Origin: Fimadaptatus sp050946055
GTDB lineage: Bacteria; Bacillota; Clostridia; Christensenellales; Aristaeellaceae
Direction: 5' to 3'
Assembly: GCA_050946055.1 (NCBI GenBank)
Contig: JBMNUB010000011.1
Coordinates: 11,484 to 75,483, forward strand
DNA: 64,000 bases
The translations under genes and the position numbers were made by a program. Below the pieces are notes generated by a model. The model was not told the origin of the DNA. It saw nothing but the letters and a program-made list of their open reading frames with translations, and searched no databases. Every line of letters starts with the position of its first letter. Positions within the stretch are counted from its first letter, which is position 1. Shown piece after piece: positions 35,875 to 44,324 of this stretch.

Positions 35875-35903
35875 ATTATAGCATGCGGCGGCACGAATTA
35901 CAA
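35875..35903 (-). promoter_or_regulatory. promoter of the APH-fold gene
   Basis: Minus strand: TTGTAA (35903-35898), 17-bp spacer, TATAAT (35880-35875). Confidence 0.65.
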
Positions 35904-36066
35904 GCAGCCACGGCGCGCAAGCGGCTGTGGCTGCTGATGGTATAATGACAATGTGTTGGCTTATAGACAGGCATGGGGCAGGCGATTCGCGTGCAGGCGC
36001 ATTGATATGGCTTAGCGATTTCACTTGCCGCCGGCTCATGCTGCTTTTGGGCGGAACGCGTTGCGT

Positions 36067-37425
36067 CTATCCGCGCGGCGCAAGCTCCAGATGGACATCG
36101 CCGCTTTCGTCATAGCGCACCAGTTCGCGGTCCATGTCGAACGCATCTATGGTGCGGAAATAGTCATCCACGGTGGCAAAGCGGGGCTGCGCCTGCTCAA
36201 TCACATGCCGCGCGCGCGCCGCGTCGTCGCAGAGCAGCATGCACAGCATGATGAGCTGCATCTGTGCCGAGCGCACACAGGCGGCGTATGGGTCGGCTAT
36301 TACGTAGTCGTCGCCGTGTCCGGTGCCGCGCGCGCCGCCCACATAAGGGTGTACTGCGGGCATGACAGCCGACAAATCGCCCATGTCGGTGCAGCCCGTG
36401 CTCCAGCCGTCGCCCTCGTCCACTTCGTCATCGCCCGATACTTCGCGCGCCGCCTGCGCGGCTATACTGCGCAACTCGGGGTCGTTTATCAGAGGCGCAT
36501 AGCCCGGCCGGTCGCATACGCGCACACGCGCGCCTATCGCTGCGGCGCTGGCGGCCAGAGCGCGGTTTATGCGCGCATTGGCCTGCGATATGGCCTCGAG
36601 CGTCGCGCCGCGCACATAGCTCTCCAGCGTAACGCGCGCGGGTATGGCGTTTACCACCGTGCCGCCCGAGGTTATTATGGGGTGGAAGCGCACGTGGTCG
36701 CCATCTCGGAAGGTCTCGCGCAGTGCGTTTGCCGCGCTTATGCCCAGCTCGGCGGCGTACAGCGCGTTTATGCCCAGATGCGGCGAGCCGCCGGCATGGG
36801 AGGCGTGGCCAATGTACTCTATCTGCTTTATGACGCAGCCGTTGCTGCCGGAATGCACCTCAAACGCCTTGCGCGTGGCTGAGGTATGCACCATCAGCGC
36901 CATGTCGCAGCCGTCAAAGTACCCGCGGCGCATGAATTCGACCTTGCCGCCCAGATAGCGTATAACGCCGCGCCGCTTCAGCTCGTCGCGCTGCTCAAGC
37001 TCTATCAGCTCCTCGGCAGGCACGGCACACAGGCATATGGAGCCGCTCAAGCCGTCCAGTATGCCGGGCTGCTTGAGCGCCAGCGCCAGACCCAACAGCG
37101 CGGCGGCCTGTGCGCAGTGGCCACAGGCATGCACGGCGCCGGTCTTTTTGTCGGCATCGGGATGGTTCATGCATACGAGCGAATCCAGCTCACCCAGCAC
37201 CAGCACGCGCGGTCCGGGCCGGCCCGTGTCGATTACGGTGGTAAAGCCGGGTATGTCGCCCGCGCGGCGCAGCTCGTAGCCCGCCTTTATGAAGCGGTCG
37301 GCCAGATACTTGTCGGCCAGCCACTCGTTGTAGCCGGTCTGAGGATGTTTCCAGAGGTACTTTTCGGCGGATAGTATGGCGGCTTTGTGCCTGCTAACTG
37401 CGCGCATGTACTTTGCACTGTCCAT
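36067..37425 (-). CDS. M20-family amidohydrolase
   Basis: Zinc-dependent amidohydrolase/peptidase of the M20D group (aminoacylase, N-acyl-amino-acid hydrolase, AbgB-like), 452 residues. GELDSLVC and AVPAEELIE carry the usual metal-site acid residues. The metal motif reads HACGHCAQ where most M20D enzymes have HACGHDxH, so one ligand differs. The dimerisation domain is around YIGHASHAGGSPHLGINALYA. ATG 37425 has only a weak GGGAGA site. Substrate unknown. Confidence 0.82.
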   Translation of the reverse strand: MDSAKYMRAVSRHKAAILSAEKYLWKHPQTGYNEWLADKYLADRFIKAGYELRRAGDIPGFTTVIDTGRPGPRVLVLGELDSLVCMNHPDADKKTGAVHACGHCAQAAALLGLALALKQPGILDGLSGSICLCAVPAEELIELEQRDELKRRGVIRYLGGKVEFMRRGYFDGCDMALMVHTSATRKAFEVHSGSNGCVIKQIEYIGHASHAGGSPHLGINALYAAELGISAANALRETFRDGDHVRFHPIITSGGTVVNAIPARVTLESYVRGATLEAISQANARINRALAASAAAIGARVRVCDRPGYAPLINDPELRSIAAQAAREVSGDDEVDEGDGWSTGCTDMGDLSAVMPAVHPYVGGARGTGHGDDYVIADPYAACVRSAQMQLIMLCMLLCDDAARARHVIEQAQPRFATVDDYFRTIDAFDMDRELVRYDESGDVHLELAPRG

Positions 37426-37570
37426 ATGCTCTCATCTCCCTGAATCGTGATGCCGCAGCGGCACTCGGCTCGCGCGGGCGTTTCTATCATGATTATAACG
37501 CGAAAAGCCCGCGTAAACAAGATGTAAAATGAAGCGCGGGCAAGGCAATTTGACATGTCGCGGATATGAC

Positions 37571-37715
37571 AGGCGCATGTGCATTGCGCGGCGGCGTTGA
37601 TGCTGAACTCAGGCGCATGCGCGCATGTGCATTGCGCGGTGGCGTTGATGCTGAACTCAGGCGCATGGCGTATGTGTATTGCGCGGCGGCGTTGATGCTG
37701 AACTCAGGCGCATGA
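37571..37715 (+). repeat. three-copy 47-bp tandem repeat upstream of lgt
   Basis: Three units start at 37571, 37611 and 37659 with the shared core TTGCGCGGCGGCGTTGATGC followed by TGAACTCAGGCGCATG. Unit lengths are 40, 48 and 47. The gap 37426-37925 otherwise holds the lgt promoters and no gene. Confidence 0.85.
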
Positions 37716-37809
37716 CCATGCGCGTGCGCATGGTACAGTGCCGTGCGGCGCGCCGTGACAGTGTCAGCTGCGCCAAAATACTCGCCCCATATACTTTACC
37801 GGTTTGCCA

Positions 37810-37902
37810 TTGCCGCAGATGGGGAATAGTGGTATCATTAGCGAGTTCTAATGGTATTCTCACCCTGCACGCCTTGTCCGGGCATGCGGCGGGAAGTATA
37901 AT
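37810..37902 (+). promoter_or_regulatory. two tandem promoters upstream of lgt
   Basis: P2: TTGCCG (37810-37815), 17 bp, TATCAT (37833-37838). P1: TTGTCC (37874-37879), 17 bp, TATAAT (37897-37902). P1 leaves a leader of under 20 nt. Confidence 0.6.
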
Positions 37903-37925
37903 GGTATTGGACGGAGGAAAGTGTT

Positions 37926-38846
37926 ATGTGGATGCCTGACAGAGTGGCCTTTACGCTGGGGCCGCTTACGGTAAACTGGTATGGGGTGCTTATAGCCTCG
38001 GCGGTGCTAATAGGCTATCTGTTGGCGTGTCGCGAACAGAAGCGCGTTGGCCTGCCCGAAGGCACGATGCTGGATCTCTTCTTTTATATAGTGCCGCTGG
38101 CGATAATATGCGCGCGCGCGTACTTTGTGGTGTTCAAGTGGGACATGTTCCGCGACAACATATGGGATGCGTTCCTGATACACAAGGGCGGCATAGCCAT
38201 ATACGGCGCGGTGATAGGCGGCATACTGGGCATAGCGATATTCTCGCGCCGCCGCCATCTGCCAATGGGCAAGCTGCTGGACATGACGGTGCCTTCGCTG
38301 GTGCTGGGTCAGGCCATAGGGCGCTGGGGCAACTTCTTTAATCAGGAGGCCTATGGCGACATTATAACCAACCCGGCATTGCAGTTCTTCCCGGCGGGCG
38401 TATATATAGAAGCGCTGGGCGAATGGCATTACGCCACGTTCTTCTATGAGTCGATGTGGTGCCTGATTGTGTTTTCGGTGCTTATGGCCACGCGCCGCCG
38501 CTATACGCATTCGGGCGATGTGCTGGCGTGGTATGCGGTTCTGTACGGTGCGGAGCGTGCCGTGGTCGAGGGCATGCGCACGGACAGCCTGTACATGGGT
38601 CAGGTGCGCACCTCTCAGCTGCTGAGCATGCTTATGATAGCGGCGGTGCTGGTGCTGTTCTTTGCGCGGCGCGACAAAAAGACGCCCGGCGACATAGCGG
38701 CGCTGATAGCGGGCTGCGCGCTGGGGGCGGTGCTGATAGTGGCGACCTGCTTTATGGGCGCTGCGTCGCTCGTGCCGCAGATACTGTGCGTTGCGGGCAT
38801 GGCCGCGTTGTGCATGTATCTGTATCGCCATCCGCGCGCGGCATGA
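37926..38846 (+). CDS. lgt: prolipoprotein diacylglyceryl transferase
   Basis: Membrane enzyme that transfers diacylglycerol from phosphatidylglycerol to the lipobox Cys of prelipoproteins. The 306 residues include several spans, HKGGIAIYGAVIGG and the signature GRWGNFFNQEAYG, with the essential Arg near YGAERAVVEGMRTD. The last two hydrophobic segments extend about 40 residues beyond a minimal Lgt. GGAGG is 8 nt upstream of ATG. Confidence 0.94.
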   Translation: MWMPDRVAFTLGPLTVNWYGVLIASAVLIGYLLACREQKRVGLPEGTMLDLFFYIVPLAIICARAYFVVFKWDMFRDNIWDAFLIHKGGIAIYGAVIGGILGIAIFSRRRHLPMGKLLDMTVPSLVLGQAIGRWGNFFNQEAYGDIITNPALQFFPAGVYIEALGEWHYATFFYESMWCLIVFSVLMATRRRYTHSGDVLAWYAVLYGAERAVVEGMRTDSLYMGQVRTSQLLSMLMIAAVLVLFFARRDKKTPGDIAALIAGCALGAVLIVATCFMGAASLVPQILCVAGMAALCMYLYRHPRAA

Positions 38847-38877
38847 TACGGCCACGATATTCACGGAGGTTGTTCAG

Positions 38878-39354
38878 ATGAGATTTCGTTCGCTTTGGCA
38901 GGGCATAGTGCTGGTGCTGATGGGACTAGTGCTGCTGCTCAAGGCGCTGGGTATTATAAGGATATCGCTTTTGTCGCTGTGGCCGCTGATACTTATGGGG
39001 CTGGGGCTGTCGTTTGAGAGCGAAGGTTGGTCGGACCCCGCCGGCAAGAGTGGTTCGCTGTTCGCAGGCGGCGTGCTGCTTACGTATGGCTTTATGTTCC
39101 TGGCCTGTCAGCTGATGGGCTGGGAACTGATGCAGTACGTATGGCCGGGCTTCATATTCGGCCCTGCGGTGGGCTTCTATCAGCGGTATAAGGCCACGGG
39201 TTCGCTGAGCAATCTGGCAGAGGCGCGGCTGCTGTTCACGATAGCCACGCTGCTGATGCTGGGCATAATAGTGCCGATGCGCTATCTCGTGCCTGCGATA
39301 ATGATAGGCGCGGGCGTGAAGGTGATACTGTCCATACTTAAAAGCTCGCGGTGA
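38878..39354 (+). CDS. small multi-span membrane protein (LiaI/LiaF-like region)
   Basis: 158 residues with four or five hydrophobic segments. It begins RFRSLWQGIVLVLMGLVLLL and has ISLLSLWPLILMGLGL, resembling the membrane region seen at the N-terminus of LiaF-type and DUF5668 proteins. No soluble domain follows. GGAGG at 38865 precedes ATG 38878, which is 31 nt after lgt, so co-transcription is likely. Function unknown; an envelope-stress role would be a guess. Confidence 0.6.
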   Translation: MRFRSLWQGIVLVLMGLVLLLKALGIIRISLLSLWPLILMGLGLSFESEGWSDPAGKSGSLFAGGVLLTYGFMFLACQLMGWELMQYVWPGFIFGPAVGFYQRYKATGSLSNLAEARLLFTIATLLMLGIIVPMRYLVPAIMIGAGVKVILSILKSSR

Positions 39355-39371
39355 CGGGGCGGGTTTATAAC

Positions 39372-39421
39372 TGCGGAAAAGTGCCGTTTCCGAAAATTAT
39401 CGGGAGCGGCGCTTTTCCGCA
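39372..39421 (+). terminator. terminator of the lgt unit
   Basis: TGCGGAAAAG pairs with CTTTTCCGCA, extended inward by GCCG with CGGC. The tail is only moderately T-rich. Confidence 0.7.
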
Positions 39422-39625
39422 TCTATCTGTATTTAAACAGGGATTTATGCAGTGCTGTCGCTGCAATAGCGCTGCCTGCAATGGCTGTCTGCTATGACCG
39501 ATGCGGATTTATGGCGATAAGCATGCAAAGAGATATATCGAAAGCATAGGCTGGCATGATTGTATTTCACGCCTGCCACCCATAATCACCTCCGATTGTT
39601 TACGCACGATGACCATGACATTTTC

Positions 39626-39654
39626 TTGACAATGTTTGTGGGCGCGCGTATAAT
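39626..39654 (+). promoter_or_regulatory. consensus sigma-A promoter of pncB
   Basis: TTGACA (39626-39631), 17-bp spacer, TATAAT (39649-39654), both perfect. The roughly 90-nt leader to ATG 39750 has no riboswitch I recognise. Confidence 0.9.
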
Positions 39655-39749
39655 CCTTGTTAGAGGATCGAGGTGCCTTAAAATGCTTCGCAGGCAGAAA
39701 GTATGCGCGGCCGGTCAGTGTCCTTGAGAAAAAACGCAGGGGGTTTATT

Positions 39750-41183
39750 ATGCGCAACCTTACGATGCTGACGGACCTTTACGAGCTTACGATGATGTAC
39801 GGCTATTGGAAAAAGGGCATGGGCAAGAACCGTGCCGTGTTCGACCTGTTTTACAGGACGACCAGCGAGATAACCGCCTATGCCATAGCCGCCGGCCTTG
39901 AGCAGGTGATAGATTACATAAACAATCTGCACTTCAGCGAGGATGACATCGCCTATCTGCGCTCGCTCAATCTGTTTGACGAGGGCTTCCTCGACTATCT
40001 GCGCGCATTCAAGTTCACGGGCGACATAATGGCCGTGCCGGAAGGCACGATTGTGTTCTCCTATGAGCCGATAATCCGCGTTACCGCGCCCATAATGGAG
40101 GCGCAGCTGCTGGAGACGGCGCTGCTCAACATAGTGAACCATCAGACGCTGATCGCCACCAAGGCCAGCCGCGTGGTGCAGGCGGCAGAGGGCGGCACGG
40201 TGCTGGAGTTCGGTCTGCGCCGCGCTCAGGGTCCCGACGCGGGCATATACGGCGCGCGCGCCGCGGTCATAGCGGGCTGTCAGGCCACCAGCAATGTGCT
40301 GACCGGCGAGATGTTTGGCATACCCGTGGGCGGCACTCATGCGCACAGCTGGGTCATGTCCTTCCCGGACGAGCTGTCCGCGTTCCGCGCCTATGCCGAG
40401 ATTTTCCCCACCAACTGCATGCTGCTTGTAGATACCTACGACACGCTGGGCAGCGGCATGCCCAACGCCATCCGCACCTTCGACGAGCTGCGCGCGCGCG
40501 GCTATGAGCCGGTGGGCGTGCGGCTGGATTCGGGTGACCTTGCGTATCTCAGCCGCGAGTGCCGCCGCATGCTGGACGAGGCGGGCTATCCCAATGCGCG
40601 CGTATTCGCATCCGGCGATCTGGACGAGGAACTCATATGGGATCTCAAGGCGCAGGGTGCGGCCATAGACGTTTGGGGCGTGGGCACGCGCATGATAACC
40701 TCTCAGGACTGCCCGGCGCTGGGCGGCGTGTACAAGCTGGCCGCCGAGGAGGTGGACGGCGAGTTCGTACCCAAGATAAAGATATCCGAAAACCACGCCA
40801 AGATAACCAACCCCGGCCAGAAGATGCTCTATCGCATATACGACGGCGACGGCATGGCCGTGGCCGATCTCATAACGCTGGACAGCGAGGTAATAGACGA
40901 AAGCCAGCCGCTGACCATATTCGACCCCGTAGATACTTGGAAGAAGCTGACGCTCACCGGCTTCAAGGCGCGCAAGCTGCTCGTGCCGGTGTTCGAGGGC
41001 GGCAGGCAGGTGTACGAATCGCCCGCGCTCAAGGACATACAGAGCTACTGCCGCGCCGACCTTGACACGTTCTGGGCGCAGTACAAGCGCTTGCGCAATC
41101 CGCATCGCTACAAGGTCGATCTCTCCCGCGAACTGTGGACGCTCAAGCAGAACATGCTGGAGCACAGGCAGGCGCGCAAGTGA
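39750..41183 (+). CDS. pncB: nicotinate phosphoribosyltransferase
   Basis: Converts nicotinate and PRPP to nicotinate mononucleotide, the NAD salvage entry step. The 477 residues show NLTMLTDLYELTMMYGYW, FDLFYR, EFGLRRAQGPDAG, GTHAHSWVM with the catalytic His, and GVRLDSGDL. Start ATG 39750 has GCAGGGGG upstream; longer frames reach into the promoter leader. Single-gene unit with promoter and terminator. Confidence 0.95.
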   Translation: MRNLTMLTDLYELTMMYGYWKKGMGKNRAVFDLFYRTTSEITAYAIAAGLEQVIDYINNLHFSEDDIAYLRSLNLFDEGFLDYLRAFKFTGDIMAVPEGTIVFSYEPIIRVTAPIMEAQLLETALLNIVNHQTLIATKASRVVQAAEGGTVLEFGLRRAQGPDAGIYGARAAVIAGCQATSNVLTGEMFGIPVGGTHAHSWVMSFPDELSAFRAYAEIFPTNCMLLVDTYDTLGSGMPNAIRTFDELRARGYEPVGVRLDSGDLAYLSRECRRMLDEAGYPNARVFASGDLDEELIWDLKAQGAAIDVWGVGTRMITSQDCPALGGVYKLAAEEVDGEFVPKIKISENHAKITNPGQKMLYRIYDGDGMAVADLITLDSEVIDESQPLTIFDPVDTWKKLTLTGFKARKLLVPVFEGGRQVYESPALKDIQSYCRADLDTFWAQYKRLRNPHRYKVDLSRELWTLKQNMLEHRQARK

Positions 41184-41339
41184 CGACTTGCACAGCGCGG
41201 CATGCGCGCTTGAACATGTGCGAATGTCAAAGCTGAATGCTGAAGCTTTAATGCGCATGGATATCGCGCATGCAGAGCATCGGCACAGCTGTGCCGAATC
41301 TATTGCCGAGCGCAGCCCTTTCGTGCGCATATATATCAT

Positions 41340-41383
41340 GCATCCCCGATTTTCAACTATGCGAAGATTGGGGATGCTTTTTT
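41340..41383 (+). terminator. intrinsic terminator of pncB
   Basis: 8-bp perfect stem GCATCCCC (41340-41347) and GGGGATGC (41370-41377), then six T. The mobile element copy C begins 20 nt downstream. Confidence 0.85.
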
Positions 41384-41402
41384 GCATCGATACGATATTG
41401 GG

Positions 41403-41653
41403 CAGACTGTCGAAAAACCCTAGCATAGCCCGGCGGGCCTCGCAGCCCTTTGGGCTTTAATCGCGCCAAGCGACATGTGCGGTGGACGCTCAGGATTTTT
41501 GGCGTCGGGAAATCCCACTTCCCTGAGCAGCATATCGTCCTTGCAGTTTCCACTGAAATCCTGTGGATTTCAGTGGAAACTGAGTAGATGTGGCGGTGGC
41601 TGGGGAACTTCTCCCCAGTCCACGCTTGTCAAAAAGACCTTTTCGACAAGCTG
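41403..41653 (+). mobile_element. dispersed inverted-repeat element, copy C (251 bp)
   Basis: Starts CAGACTGTCGAAAA and ends TTTTCGACAAGCTG; as inverted repeats these match at 12 of 14 positions. Both termini carry CGA where copies A and E have CAA, so the two ends of this copy changed together. Flanks are CGATATTGGG (41393-41402) and CGATATTGCG (41654-41663), a 10-nt direct repeat with one mismatch abutting both ends. Internal hairpins and blocks are as in copies A and E. Non-coding. Confidence 0.85.
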
Positions 41654-41679
41654 CGATATTGCGTTTGGCGGATATTGGC

Positions 41680-41708
41680 TTGACAGCCGACCATTGGTAA
41701 TGTATTAT
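41680..41708 (+). promoter_or_regulatory. promoter of the KdgK-like kinase
   Basis: TTGACA (41680-41685), 17-bp spacer, TATTAT (41703-41708). It lies just beyond copy C. Confidence 0.65.
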
Positions 41709-41765
41709 ATAATCATTGAAAAGCGGTCGGGCTATGCCCGAAATGACGGCTAGGAGGAGATAAAG

Positions 41766-42794
41766 ATGTCCGTAGTAGTGTGCTTTGGCGAGGTAATGCT
41801 TCGCCTCACGCCTCCGGGTTATACCCGATATTCTCAGACCAAATCCTTCGACGTGGCCTTTGGCGGCGCGGAGAACAACGTCGCCGTATCGCTGGCCTGC
41901 TTTGGCGAGCAGTCCCGCATGGTGACCAAGCTACCGCAGAATGCCATAGCCGACGTGTTCATGCAGCAGATGCGCGGTTTCGGCGTGGATACGTCCAGCG
42001 TGGTGCGCGGCGGCGACCGCATGGGCATATACTTTGTCGAAAAGGGCGCGTCGCTTCGCCCCACGCGCGTGACCTATGACCGCAAGTATTCGGCCATGAC
42101 CACGCTCAAGCCCGGCGAGATAGACTGGGATGCCGCCTTTGAAGATGCCGACTGGTTCCACTGGACGGGCATAACCGCGGCGATATCGCCCGATGCGCCC
42201 GCCGTAGTGCTGGAGGGCCTCAAGGCCGCCAAGAAGCACGGCGTGAAGGTGAGCTGCGACCTCAACTACCGCAAGAACCTCTGGACGCCCGAGGAGGCGC
42301 AGAAGGTCATGCCGGAGCTGGTCGAGTATTCCGACGTGATAATAGGCACGGTCGAGGACTCCGCGCTGACCGTGGGCGTGCTGCCCGAGGGCGCGGACAT
42401 AGAGGGCGGCCGTCAGAGCGACGAGAACTACCTGAAGTGCGCTCAGATGCTGGCCAAGCGCTTCGGCGCGGGCAAGGTGGCGCTGATGGAGCGCGAGAGC
42501 ATCTCCTCCAACGACTGCAACTGGTTTATGAAGCTCTACGATGCCGCCAGCGACACAATGGCGCATTCGCGCGAGTATGCCATACACATTCAGGACAACG
42601 TGGGCTGCGGCGATGCGTTTGGCGGCGGACTGATATACGCCCTGCGCGCCGGCATGAGCGATCAGGATGCCGTTGACTTCGGCACGGCGGCGGGTGCGCT
42701 CAAGCACACCATAGACGGCGACTACAATCTGATATCCCGCGACGAGGTGCTTTCGATAATGCACGGCGGCGCGACCGGGCGCGTACAGCGCTGA
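41766..42794 (+). CDS. PfkB-family sugar kinase, KdgK-like
   Basis: Ribokinase-fold kinase, 342 residues, nearest in character to 2-keto-3-deoxygluconate kinases. It begins VVCFGEVMLRLTPPGYTRY and has GGAENNVAVSLACFG (PfkB N-terminal motif) and CDLNYRKNLW. The ATP/catalytic motif reads DNVGCGDAFGGGLI; the usual GAGD is GCGD with the base Asp kept. GGAGGAGA precedes the ATG. No other uronate-pathway gene lies nearby, so the substrate is inferred from family only. Confidence 0.82.
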   Translation: MSVVVCFGEVMLRLTPPGYTRYSQTKSFDVAFGGAENNVAVSLACFGEQSRMVTKLPQNAIADVFMQQMRGFGVDTSSVVRGGDRMGIYFVEKGASLRPTRVTYDRKYSAMTTLKPGEIDWDAAFEDADWFHWTGITAAISPDAPAVVLEGLKAAKKHGVKVSCDLNYRKNLWTPEEAQKVMPELVEYSDVIIGTVEDSALTVGVLPEGADIEGGRQSDENYLKCAQMLAKRFGAGKVALMERESISSNDCNWFMKLYDAASDTMAHSREYAIHIQDNVGCGDAFGGGLIYALRAGMSDQDAVDFGTAAGALKHTIDGDYNLISRDEVLSIMHGGATGRVQR

Positions 42795-42805
42795 TGTGAA
42801 CATAT

Positions 42806-42837
42806 AAGCGGCGACGGCATGCAGGCTGTCGCCGCTT
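42806..42837 (+). terminator. hairpin after the sugar kinase
   Basis: 10-bp perfect stem AAGCGGCGAC/GTCGCCGCTT (42806-42815, 42828-42837). The tail AACTTGTG is not U-rich; recX begins 17 nt later, so partial read-through is possible. Confidence 0.6.
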
Positions 42838-42853
42838 AACTTGTGAGGTGGAT

Positions 42854-43489
42854 ATGGCGACTATAACCGAGCTGCGGCCCATAAAGCGCCGCGTGCTGAT
42901 AATGGTGGATGGGCGCAGGTTCGCGTGCGTGCCGGAAGCATGGGCGCGCGAACTGGAACTTGCGCAGTTTGACGAGGTGGACGCAGACGAGCTGGGTCAG
43001 GCGATAGCATCGCGGCAGTTCGAGGGCGCGTATTCATATGCGCTTGACCTGCTGGCCGGCTCCATGCGCACGCGCAGGCAGGTGCTGACCAAGCTCGCCG
43101 GGCGCGGCTGCTGTGCGCTGACGCTGGAGATGGTAGGACAGAGGCTGGAGGAGAGCGGCCTTCTTGACGATGCGGCCTATGCCGAGCGCCGGGCGGAGCT
43201 GATGAGCGCGCGCGGCAAGGGCAGGCGCGCCGCCATGAGCGATCTCATGCAAAAGGGCGTGGATGAGGAGACTGCACGCCGGGCCATGGCCAACTGGGAC
43301 GAGGCTGCCGAGCGCCGCACTGCACTGGATGTGGCCGTGAAGTTCATGCGCAAGCGCTGGGACGATGACCACCGGCGCGCGCGCATGCTGACGTATGCGG
43401 CGCTGGCGCGGCGTGGCTATCCCGGAGATGTGGCAAGGGAGGCGGTGGAGCGCGCGGCGCGCATGCTGTCTGAGGAGGAAGCGGACTGA
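42854..43489 (+). CDS. recX: RecX-family regulatory protein
   Basis: Modulator of RecA filaments. The 211 residues contain three-helix repeats typical of RecX: AYSYALDLLAGSMRTRRQVLTKL, LEESGLLDDAAYAERR and ALARRGYPGDVAREAV. ATG 42854 has GAGG 5 nt upstream. No recA is nearby. Family match is good over most of its length. Confidence 0.82.
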   Translation: MATITELRPIKRRVLIMVDGRRFACVPEAWARELELAQFDEVDADELGQAIASRQFEGAYSYALDLLAGSMRTRRQVLTKLAGRGCCALTLEMVGQRLEESGLLDDAAYAERRAELMSARGKGRRAAMSDLMQKGVDEETARRAMANWDEAAERRTALDVAVKFMRKRWDDDHRRARMLTYAALARRGYPGDVAREAVERAARMLSEEEAD

Positions 43490-43524
43490 AGCGCGGCACA
43501 CCGCGCAAAGGAGGTCTCAACATT

Positions 43525-44139
43525 ATGAACATGCGCAGCATTCTGGCCATGAGCATGGCTGTGATGATGCTCATGCTGAGCGGCGCGGCGCTTTGCGAGG
43601 CTGCGTCCGAAATACATGTCGAACTGGAAGATGTATTGAGCGACGGTCTCAGGCAGAGCGCCATAGTGCATGCCCGTGATGCCGGGGGCAACGAGCTATG
43701 GACGTATGCGACCGGGCAGTATGACGGCACGGAGCTGTCAGGCGTTAGCGACATAGGCGTGTTCGGCGCGGCATATTACATCGTCGAGGGCGGCACGGTG
43801 GTGGCGCTGGACATACACAGCGGCGAAGTGCTGTGGCGCAACGGGGACTTTGGTGGAGCGGGCGCGGTGGGCGCGTTTGGCGATGATGGCACGCTGTTCC
43901 TGTGCGGATTTTATGGGCCGGACATATTCGCGGTGAGCGCGGACGGAGCGACGCTGGGACGCATTGAGCAGGTATCCGCGGACTACTACTGGCCGGTGAG
44001 CGTGAGGCTGGAGGGCGAATGCGTGCAGCTGGGCATGAGCGGCACGCCCACGGGCGACGCTGGAGATCAGCCGGTGATTGTCGAGGTAGCGCTTGCCGAC
44101 ATATGGGCAAGCCAGCCCGGCGCGACTTGCGAGCCGTGA
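43525..44139 (+). CDS. secreted protein with PQQ-like propeller repeat
   Basis: 204 residues with a signal peptide (about 1-26, MAVMMLMLSGAALCEAA). The mature part has GGTVVALDIHSGEVLWRNG, a PQQ-like (quinoprotein) blade motif, and another partial blade before it. It is too short for a full propeller, so it may be a truncated or domain-only form. AAAGGAGG precedes the ATG. The last codons and stop lie in a 28-bp sequence repeated 125 bp downstream. Confidence 0.6.
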   Translation: MNMRSILAMSMAVMMLMLSGAALCEAASEIHVELEDVLSDGLRQSAIVHARDAGGNELWTYATGQYDGTELSGVSDIGVFGAAYYIVEGGTVVALDIHSGEVLWRNGDFGGAGAVGAFGDDGTLFLCGFYGPDIFAVSADGATLGRIEQVSADYYWPVSVRLEGECVQLGMSGTPTGDAGDQPVIVEVALADIWASQPGATCEP

Positions 44140-44268
44140 GTGCATTGGCATGCAATGATGCCACCACGATGAAACAAACGGCGCTCCTGCTGAGCTATGC
44201 TCGCGCGTGGAGCGCCGTTTGCCGCATAAGCGAGTGCTGTCCCGGCGCGACTTGCGAGCCGTGAGTGC
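44116..44268 (+). repeat. 28-bp exact direct repeats around a terminator
   Basis: The 28 nt at 44116-44143 (starting CCCGGCGCGACTTGCGAGCC) recur exactly at 44241-44268. The first copy holds the last codons and stop of the secreted-protein gene. The 97 bp between them contain the terminator hairpin. Confidence 0.85.
44175..44221. terminator. bidirectional terminator between the secreted-protein gene and gatB
   Basis: 13-bp perfect stem CAAACGGCGCTCC (44175-44187) and GGAGCGCCGTTTG (44209-44221). On the minus strand it is followed by TTTC, which suits the gatB operon. Confidence 0.75.
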
Positions 44269-44324
44269 GAGGACATGAGCGTGTTTACGGCCATGGCGGA
44301 GAGTACAGCGCGTTCACCTGTGCA

